64,000 nucleotides of DNA, taken from positions 5,580,001 to 5,644,000 of the forward strand of contig CP097466.1 of assembly GCA_041874725.1 (NCBI GenBank). Reading direction: 5' to 3'. This DNA is from Duganella sp. BuS-21 (GTDB lineage Bacteria; Pseudomonadota; Gammaproteobacteria; Burkholderiales; Burkholderiaceae_D). Below are positions 57,976-64,000 of this stretch, piece by piece. The notes beneath the pieces are model-generated. The model did no database searches, had not been told where the DNA came from, and was given only the letters and a program-made list of their open reading frames with translations. Made by a program: the position numbers and the translations under genes. The first letter of the stretch is position 1; each line of letters begins with the position of its first letter.

Positions 57976-59168
57976 GGCTTGGCTCCGCCCGCCGGTGCGG
58001 TGCGCGCGGTCTCCTCGACCTGCACCGAGGTATCGATGCTGACCGTCACCGACATGCCAGGCGCCAGTCGCCGCGCCTTGGCCTGGCCGGCGTCGATTCG
58101 TATCCGCACCGGTATGCGCTGCGCGATCTTGACGTAGTTGCCGGTCGCGTTATCGGCCGGCAGCACCGCGAACTCCGAGCCGGTGGCCGGCGAGATCCGC
58201 TCCACCACGCCGGTCAACTGCGCGCCATCGAGGGCGTCCACCTTGAACGTGGCCGGCTGCCCCACCTGCACATTGTTCATCTGGGTTTCCTTGAGATTGG
58301 CGATCACCCACAACTGTTTCGGCACCAATCCCATCAACTGCGCGCCCGTGTTCACGTATGCGCCCTTGCGCACCGTGACCTGTCCCAGCTGGCCATCCTC
58401 CGGCGCCGTGATGCGCGTATTATCCAGATCCACCTTGGCCGCCTTGAGCGCCGCTTCCGCCGCCGCCACCGCCGCCTCCAGCGATTGCTTGTTCACCGTT
58501 ACCGTGCGTACCTGCTGCCGCGCGATATCGAGGCTGGCGCGCGCCTGCGACACCGCCGCCACCGTTTGCGCCCGCGCTGCCCGCGACGAATCCTGCTCGC
58601 GCAAGGACAGCGAACCATCCGCCGCCAACGAATCCACCCGCTTCAGATCCGCCACCGAGCGCGCCGCCTGCGCCTCCGCATTGGCCAGCGCGGCCTGGTT
58701 CAACAGCACGCCCGCTTCCGCCGTGCGATGCGATTGCGCCCAATTATCCAGTGCCGCCTTCTGCGCCGCCAGCTGCGCCGAGGCCTGCTCGTACCGCTGC
58801 TGATAAATGCGGTCGTCGATCTGCGCCAGCAAATCACCCTGCTTCACCAGCTGGAAATCCTGCACCCTCACGTCCACCACATAGCCCGGCAGCTGCGTGC
58901 CGATCAGCGTCACCTGCCCGCGCACCAGCGCATTCTCGGTAGAGACGATGGCGCTGCTGAACGGCGGCAGGCGCCACGCATACAGCACCACCAGCACGCC
59001 CACCAGCGCCACCAGCGCGAACAAGATGGCCGAGATGATCTGCGCGCGCCGGTCGGGCGGCGGCGCGACGGGCGCCGCTGCAGCCACTGCCGCTCCCGCC
59101 GCTGCCGCGGCCAACGCCGCTACGCGGCTTTCCGAAGTTGATGCGTTGTCCGGCGTATTTTTATCCAT
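57972..59168 (-). CDS. HlyD-family adaptor, EmrA-like
   Basis: 398 residues with one membrane segment (IISAILFALVALVGVLVVLYAW) after an Ala-rich cytoplasmic N-terminus of about 45 residues. Lipoyl half-motifs (GQVTLIGTQLPGYVVDVRVQ; TRITAPEDGQLGQVTVRKG) flank a long coiled-coil hairpin (about 115-220). The C-terminus has the PATFKVDALDGAQLTGVVERI region. It links an MFS exporter to the outer-membrane channel. It sits 18 bp after the MFS gene and overlaps the channel gene as ATGA. Confidence 0.93.
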   Translation of the reverse strand: MDKNTPDNASTSESRVAALAAAAAGAAVAAAAPVAPPPDRRAQIISAILFALVALVGVLVVLYAWRLPPFSSAIVSTENALVRGQVTLIGTQLPGYVVDVRVQDFQLVKQGDLLAQIDDRIYQQRYEQASAQLAAQKAALDNWAQSHRTAEAGVLLNQAALANAEAQAARSVADLKRVDSLAADGSLSLREQDSSRAARAQTVAAVSQARASLDIARQQVRTVTVNKQSLEAAVAAAEAALKAAKVDLDNTRITAPEDGQLGQVTVRKGAYVNTGAQLMGLVPKQLWVIANLKETQMNNVQVGQPATFKVDALDGAQLTGVVERISPATGSEFAVLPADNATGNYVKIAQRIPVRIRIDAGQAKARRLAPGMSVTVSIDTSVQVEETARTAPAGGAKP

Positions 59169-59186
59169 GTTTTTTCATCAGGTGAT

Positions 59187-60818
59187 TCAACGGGAGCCCG
59201 AGTTATTCAGGGAGACATTGGCCATGCCGGTTTGCGCATTGTGCGCCGGCTTGGGCTGGCAGACCACGCATATCGTCCACAAATGACGCCCCAGCAGCCA
59301 CGCCATGGTCAACAGCGCCAGCACGGTGATCGCCAGGAACACATCGTTGTAGGCGAGGATGTTGGCCTCTCGCGTGGCCGACGCCCCCAGCGACGCCAGG
59401 CCTTGCGGACCGCCGGCCTGGATGCGCGCCGCCACCAGCGGATCGAGCAGGGTCAAATGCTCGACCAGTATGCTGGAATGGTACTTCTCGCGCCATACCT
59501 GGAAGGTGCCGGTGAGCGCGGTGCCGAGTAAACTGCCCAGCGTTTGCGTGATGCTGAACATGACCGAGAAGCTGACCAGATTATTCGGCGCCGCGATCAC
59601 CGCGCCAAAGCCCGATACAAAAGTCGGCCCGACAAACATGGCGCCGCCGAAGCCGAGCAGGAACTGCGACAGGTACATATCGGCCGGCCGCGTCAGGTTG
59701 GTGGCGTCGGCATCGAGATAGGCGCCCAGCGCCATCAGCCCCACCGAGAAAATCAACTGCCCCGGTATGCGCGCCGGCGTGATCGTCAAGGCGCTGACCA
59801 CCATGCCGGCGATCGCGCCGAACATCACGATCCACCACAGCTGCACCATCTGGTCGTTGTTCAGGCCTAGCGCCTGCAGGAAGCCCACCGTGCCGCTGGC
59901 CTCCGACTGCACCACGCGGATCAGCAGCACCGACAAGGCCAGCCGCGCGATGTTGGCGTTGGTCAGCCAACGTGTGTTGAGCAGCGGTCGCGCGCGGTTA
60001 TGCTCTACCGCCAGCGCCGCCGTAATCAGCACGATCGCGCCCGCCAGGCTGTAACCGAGCCAGCGCGATTCCAGCCACCACACGGTGCGGCCCAGCGCCA
60101 GCACCGCCGACAGCAGCGCCACGCCGGACGCGAACAGGCCGAAGGTGACGAAGTCCATTTTCTCGAAAGCCTTGATGCGATCGCCCGGTGGCAGCTTGAG
60201 GAACAGCACGCAGGCCAGCGATAGCAGCGCCAGCCCCAGTTCAAAGAAGTACAGGCCGCGCCATTCGCCGAACTCCATCAGCTCCGACGAAAACAGCCGC
60301 GCCATCGGTATCGCCAGCTGCGAGAAACCGATGCCCAGCACCACGCCCTTGAGGCGGTGCTGCGCCGGGAAGGCTTGCAGCGTGTAATACAAGCCTAGCG
60401 TGGTCAGGGCCGCGCCGCTCATGCCGTGCGCCGCGCGCACCGCGATGGCCGATGCCAATCCGTGCACGAACAAGTGGGCCACGGTGGCCGCCGCATACAG
60501 CAGCAGGAATAGCTCGGTGAACAGCCGCAGTCCATATTGCTGGCGGAATTTGACCAGCAACAGGTTCATCGACACGTTCGCCATCACGTAGGCGGCCGGC
60601 AGCCACTGGATCTCCGCCGAATACACGCCCAGCGATCCTTGCAGGTACGGCAGGTTGACTGACACCAGCGCGTTGCCCAAGCCGCCGGTGATGGCCACGA
60701 TGAAGCCCACCACCAGGTAGGCGATGCGCTTTTCAAACGTGTGTAACGGTGTGGACGGCGATCCCGGCAAAAGAGGACGCTCGTGGGGCTGCCAGACTTG
60801 GGGGGCGTAAACGTCCAT
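59187..60818 (-). CDS. MFS exporter of the DHA2 (EmrB/QacA) family
   Basis: 543 residues with about 14 hydrophobic segments. The N-terminal region GGLGNALVSVNLPYLQGSLG and AEIQWLPAAYVMANVS correspond to helix 1 and motif A/D1 of 14-helix drug antiporters. The middle RAAHGMSGAALTTLGLYYTLQ takes the place of the usual LQGLGAG stretch, so the sequence is somewhat divergent. Predicted proton-driven drug export through the adaptor and channel encoded after it. First gene of the operon, with 101 bp and a 15-bp inverted repeat between it and katE. No strong ribosome site. Confidence 0.9.
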   Translation of the reverse strand: MDVYAPQVWQPHERPLLPGSPSTPLHTFEKRIAYLVVGFIVAITGGLGNALVSVNLPYLQGSLGVYSAEIQWLPAAYVMANVSMNLLLVKFRQQYGLRLFTELFLLLYAAATVAHLFVHGLASAIAVRAAHGMSGAALTTLGLYYTLQAFPAQHRLKGVVLGIGFSQLAIPMARLFSSELMEFGEWRGLYFFELGLALLSLACVLFLKLPPGDRIKAFEKMDFVTFGLFASGVALLSAVLALGRTVWWLESRWLGYSLAGAIVLITAALAVEHNRARPLLNTRWLTNANIARLALSVLLIRVVQSEASGTVGFLQALGLNNDQMVQLWWIVMFGAIAGMVVSALTITPARIPGQLIFSVGLMALGAYLDADATNLTRPADMYLSQFLLGFGGAMFVGPTFVSGFGAVIAAPNNLVSFSVMFSITQTLGSLLGTALTGTFQVWREKYHSSILVEHLTLLDPLVAARIQAGGPQGLASLGASATREANILAYNDVFLAITVLALLTMAWLLGRHLWTICVVCQPKPAHNAQTGMANVSLNNSGSR

Positions 60819-60858
60819 GCGTCAGGTGTCGAGGATAAAAAAAAGTAGCCGGAAATGC

Positions 60859-60892
60859 ACAATGGCGAGCATATCACTATGCTCGCCATTGT
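60859..60892. promoter_or_regulatory. Perfect 15-bp inverted repeat between katE and the EmrB-like gene
   Basis: Arms ACAATGGCGAGCATA (60859-60873) and TATGCTCGCCATTGT (60878-60892) with a TCAC centre. On the minus strand it follows the katE stop by 27 bp, and a run of eight T comes only about 15 bp later, so it is either a katE terminator or an operator for the efflux operon. Confidence 0.55.
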
Positions 60893-60919
60893 TGAATACT
60901 TCAATGGTACAGGATGATC

Positions 60920-63340
60920 TTACACCGGTGCGCCATCGGTCTCGCGCTGGAAGTCGCGATGGCTGGCCAACGCCTGCTTGAACCCGGCCAGCGCGCCGTC
61001 AACGGCACTCGCCTCCACGCACCACAGCGACGGATCGGGTGAGCCGTCCTGCATTTCGGTCGGCACGCCGGCCGCCGTCAACAGGTCCTTGCCCGCACCT
61101 ACCGCCAGGATAGGCTTGCAGTGGCGGAATTGCAGGCGCACGAAATCGCGGGCATCTGCGTCGCCCGGCAGCGGGCCAGCGCTTGGAGAGCCGTCGGCCA
61201 CGATCACCGCGTCGTACAGCACCGCAGGTCCGGCTTCCATCGAGATTTCCACATCGATCTTGCTGCCGTCACTGGCCACCAGTTGACCCAGTTGCGCGGC
61301 CACCACACGCGGCGCCACGCCGGCCGCCAGCAGGTCGGCGTAGATCGCCTTCAGGCTGGCCGCATCCACGCCGTGAGCTGCCAGGATCGCCACCTTACGC
61401 GTTTTCGGTCCGATGGCGCCGGGACGCGCCAGCAGCGACAGCGGCGGCGATGGTTCGTAGTGCGGCGGCGGCGCATCGGTCGCCAGCGGCATCGCCGGTG
61501 GCACTTCCAGGCCCAGTCCCTGCGCCACGCCTTCGACCAGGATCGGATCGACATTGGCCAGCATGGACAGCAAGCGCACGCGCACTGCCAGCGTCTGCAC
61601 CCGGCTCAATTCGAAGCGGAAGGCGTTGACGATGTGGGCCTGTTCGGCCGGCGTCTGGCTGATCCAGAACAGGCGCGCCTGCGAATAGTGGTCGGCGAAC
61701 AGTTCGGGCTTGCCGCGCACCTTGTCTTCCGGCGGCTGCGGCATGCGGCTGAAGGCCGTGGTGAAGCCGGCCATGCCGGCCTGGAACGGACAACCGCCGC
61801 CCAGCGAATTCGGTTCATACGATACGCGGCCGCGATGCACGGCCTGGCGATGCATGCCGTCGCGCTGGTTGTTGTGCACCGGCGCCAGCGGCGCATTGAT
61901 CGGGATCTCGTGGAAGTTGACGCCACCCAGGCGGCTGATCTGCGTATCCAGATACGAGTGGATGCGTCCTTGCAGCAGCGGGTCGTTGGAGAAGTCGATG
62001 CCGGGCACGATGTGCGCGGTGCAGAAGGCCACCTGCTCGGTCTCGGCGAAGAAGTTGTCCGGGTTGCGGTTCAGCGTCATCTTGCCGACCACCTGCACCG
62101 GCACCAGTTCTTCCGGCACGATCTTGGTCGGGTCCAGCACGTCGAACGGGAACTCGGCCGCCTGCTCTTCGGTGAATATCTGCAGGCCCAGTTCCCATTC
62201 AGGATAGGCGCCCGCTTCGATGGCTTCCCACAGGTCGCGGCGATGGAAGTCGGGATCGGCGCCGACGATCTTGGCCGCTTCGTCCCACACCAGCGAGTGC
62301 GTGCCGCCCACCGGGTTCCAGTGGAATTTACAGAAGACGGATTCGCCGTTGGCGTTCACCAGGCGGAAGGTATGCACGCCGAAGCCCTGCATGGTGCGGT
62401 AGCTGCGCGGGATGGCGCGGTCCGACATCTGCCACATCAGCATGTGCGTCGATTCCGGCATCAGCGAGACGAAGTCCCAGAAGGTGTCGTGCGCGCTCGA
62501 TGCCTGCGGCATGGCGTGGTGCGGTTCCGGTTTGACCGAGTGCACCAGGTCTGGGAATTTCATCGCGTCCTGGATGAAGAACACCGGCATGTTATTGCCG
62601 ACCAAATCCCAGTTGCCTTCGTCGGTGTAGAACTTGACGGCGAAGCCGCGCACATCGCGCACGGTGTCGGCCGAACCGCGCTCGCCGGCGACGGTGGAGA
62701 AACGCACGAACACCGGCGTGCGTTTGCCTGCGGCGGCAAACGGCGCGGCGCGCGTGACGGTGCTCAGATCCTGATAACTTTCAAAGTAGCCGTGCGCCGC
62801 CGAACCGCGCGCGTGCACCACGCGCTCGGGAATGCGCTCGTGGTCGAAATGGGTCAGCTTTTCGCGCAGGATGAAGTCTTCCATGGCGGTCGGGCCACGC
62901 AGGCCGACCTTGAGCGAGTTCTGGTTGTCCGCCACCGGCACGCCTTGATTGGTGGTCAGGCGCTGGTCGCCGGCATCGGCGCGCACGCGGTCCAGATCAC
63001 CGGCCGGGCACACGCCGGCGGGCGGCGTGCCGCTGCCGGTTTTGGGCGAAGCGCTGGTTTCGCTGGCGGTGCTAGCGGCAGCGACAGGATGCGGCACGGG
63101 ACAGGTCTGTCCCGGCTGCGGTGTGCGCGCGGCGTCGCCATGTTCGCCTTCCTTGTTGGCGTTGAACGGCATGCCTGCGGCGACCTGCTGGCCGCCTTCC
63201 ACCTTGCGCAGCAACAGCTGCTCGACGGGACTGGCGCCTCCCAGACTATCCGGCGTATCCGGCGACGATGGTCCTGAAACGGTGCTTAATACAGAACCGG
63301 CTCCCATCACGGAAGCCGGCGTTTTTTTACTGTTAGCCAT
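60920..63340 (-). CDS. katE: Large-subunit monofunctional catalase, HPII type
   Basis: 806 residues; decomposes hydrogen peroxide with a heme d-type centre. Active-site H176 ([11 protein letters not shown]), N249 ([12 protein letters not shown]) and heme ligand Y463 ([11 protein letters not shown]) keep the spacing of E. coli HPII (H128, N201, Y415). The residue 23 before the Tyr, His392 in HPII, is C440 here. The C-terminal 150 residues are the flavodoxin-like domain of large catalases ([20 protein letters not shown]). The N-terminus is about 50 residues longer than HPII and low in complexity (Pro/Ser/Thr-rich). It lies downstream of a DUF883-like gene on the same strand. Confidence 0.94.
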   Translation of the reverse strand: MANSKKTPASVMGAGSVLSTVSGPSSPDTPDSLGGASPVEQLLLRKVEGGQQVAAGMPFNANKEGEHGDAARTPQPGQTCPVPHPVAAASTASETSASPKTGSGTPPAGVCPAGDLDRVRADAGDQRLTTNQGVPVADNQNSLKVGLRGPTAMEDFILREKLTHFDHERIPERVVHARGSAAHGYFESYQDLSTVTRAAPFAAAGKRTPVFVRFSTVAGERGSADTVRDVRGFAVKFYTDEGNWDLVGNNMPVFFIQDAMKFPDLVHSVKPEPHHAMPQASSAHDTFWDFVSLMPESTHMLMWQMSDRAIPRSYRTMQGFGVHTFRLVNANGESVFCKFHWNPVGGTHSLVWDEAAKIVGADPDFHRRDLWEAIEAGAYPEWELGLQIFTEEQAAEFPFDVLDPTKIVPEELVPVQVVGKMTLNRNPDNFFAETEQVAFCTAHIVPGIDFSNDPLLQGRIHSYLDTQISRLGGVNFHEIPINAPLAPVHNNQRDGMHRQAVHRGRVSYEPNSLGGGCPFQAGMAGFTTAFSRMPQPPEDKVRGKPELFADHYSQARLFWISQTPAEQAHIVNAFRFELSRVQTLAVRVRLLSMLANVDPILVEGVAQGLGLEVPPAMPLATDAPPPHYEPSPPLSLLARPGAIGPKTRKVAILAAHGVDAASLKAIYADLLAAGVAPRVVAAQLGQLVASDGSKIDVEISMEAGPAVLYDAVIVADGSPSAGPLPGDADARDFVRLQFRHCKPILAVGAGKDLLTAAGVPTEMQDGSPDPSLWCVEASAVDGALAGFKQALASHRDFQRETDGAPV

Positions 63341-63427
63341 GGATATCCTCTAAACCTGTAGACGAACGGCGCCCGTCCCGGGGCGCTGCCGGTCGTCCCG
63401 GAAGCGATACCGGACGGGCTGGAGAAG

Positions 63428-63781
63428 TTATTTGCCGCTGCGGGAACCCAGCAGTTTGGAGATGCCGTAGCCGGCGGCGGCAGCCACCAGGACCGAGATC
63501 ACCGGGCTGGCCCGCACGTGGTTGCGGCTCGATTCGGTCAGGTTCTTGGCGGTTTCCGCCAGTTGCTTGCCGCGTGCGGCCAGCGTGTCGGAAGTGCTTT
63601 CTACGGTGTCGGCAACTTTGTCGACGCCGGCGTGGGCTTGGCCGGCCAGGCGTTCAGCTGCTGGTGGTACTTTTTCTGCGACTTTATCGATGGTGGCATG
63701 CGCGTCGGCGCGCAGGTCTTTACCGATTTGGGTGACGCCGTCGCGGGTGTTGTTGATTTTGCTGTCGATGGTGTTTTCCAT
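63428..63781 (-). CDS. DUF883/ElaB-like membrane-anchored stress protein
   Basis: 117 residues from ATG 63781 with GAGGAT upstream. A long amphipathic Ala/Lys/Asp-rich helix (DLRADAHATIDKVAEKVPPA, HAGVDKVADTVESTSDTLA) is followed by a C-terminal membrane segment (PVISVLVAAAAGYGISKLLG) and a charged tail. This is the layout of ElaB/YqjD/DUF883 proteins, which anchor to the inner membrane and are linked to stationary phase and stress. It precedes katE by 87 bp, a spacer that contains GCCCGTCC/GGACGGGC (63371-63378, 63412-63419), so coupling of the two genes in stress defence is likely. Confidence 0.75.
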   Translation of the reverse strand: MENTIDSKINNTRDGVTQIGKDLRADAHATIDKVAEKVPPAAERLAGQAHAGVDKVADTVESTSDTLAARGKQLAETAKNLTESSRNHVRASPVISVLVAAAAGYGISKLLGSRSGK

Positions 63782-63961
63782 GATGAGATCCTCTCGTTGT
63801 GTGTGCAGGTAGGGAACTACAACGATAGGCGCATCAGGCATGCTTGACCGTGCGGGAGCGCACCCTCGGCCAAATGCCGCGCTTAAGTGAACTGGCACAC
63901 GGACACAAGCGTGTTTGCAGGCGCATGCTACAAGTGAGGTAAACCTACTTTGGAGAGCGGC

Positions 63962-64000
63962 ATGTTTCCTATCTCGTCATTAACGTCGTCGGCGGCAGCG
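63962..64000 (+). CDS. Partial CDS at the right edge
   Basis: ATG 63962 is preceded by GGAGAG (four bases apart) and begins MFPISSLTSSAAA before the window ends. Too short to identify. Divergent from the DUF883-like gene; the 180 bp between them carry the promoters of both. Confidence 0.45.
   Translation, partial: MFPISSLTSSAAA

Noticed and set aside
61121..63277. 718-codon open frame antisense to katE
   Set aside because: Low-complexity His/Arg/Val-rich translation, no ribosome site; katE is certain.
63371..63419. Hairpins between the DUF883-like gene and katE as a terminator
   Set aside because: GCCCGTCC/GGACGGGC arms are 33 bases apart with no T run; kept only as a note in the gene entry.

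Overview
The window looks like a chromosomal segment of a high-GC betaproteobacterium, most likely Oxalobacteraceae (the Massilia / Duganella / Janthinobacterium group). This rests on inference: strongly GC-biased third codon positions, a Caulobacter/Xanthomonas-type TonB receptor next to amylolytic enzymes, a phasin, many c-di-GMP and chemotaxis proteins, and short GGGTCRGACCC palindromes scattered between genes. No rRNA, tRNA or CRISPR array was seen.

1-10.4 kb and 16.5-24.9 kb form a starch/maltodextrin utilisation region. It holds a secreted pullulanase (pulA), a minus-strand set of MFS maltose-type transporter, phosphoglucomutase (pgm) and periplasmic alpha-amylase, and a divergent GH31 alpha-glucosidase. 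Further on are a TonB-dependent receptor and, divergently, a cyclomaltodextrinase-like GH13 enzyme translationally coupled to a 1086-residue fusion of a six-hairpin glycosidase and an esterase. Together they would take glucans through the outer membrane, debranch and hydrolyse them in the periplasm, import the products and feed them into glucose-1-P/glucose-6-P. Promoters with 16-17 bp spacers and repeated TGTAG/CTACA elements suggest one regulator controls the set.

10.5-14.5 kb is an accessory patch full of broken genes. It has two small genes with a PD-(D/E)XK-like look, an orphan antitoxin with a 13-residue toxin stub, a NERD-helicase split by one in-frame stop, and a probable homopolymer frameshift. 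An M2 (ACE-like) peptidase follows.

24.9-48.2 kb is rich in signalling: a GGDEF/degenerate-EAL protein, an MCP, two coupled GNATs, a cytosine-deaminase-like enzyme with a changed specificity residue, a phasin, a heterodimeric MdlAB-type ABC exporter, and a TPR-GGDEF cyclase. Next come an 11-mer-repeat lipoprotein, an M29 aminopeptidase whose 3' end lies in a MITE-like element, and a LysR regulator divergent from a PhyH dioxygenase and TIM-barrel isomerase pair. The stretch ends with a CHASE histidine kinase and HD-GYP regulator, an OhrR-like MarR with a 2OG-Fe oxygenase, and a REC-histidine kinase.

48.3-64 kb holds a possible small RNA, a frameshifted small membrane protein, a TetR-controlled RND efflux operon ending in a GyrI-like protein, and a convergent EmrAB/OprM-type efflux operon. 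It closes with katE and a DUF883-like stress protein.
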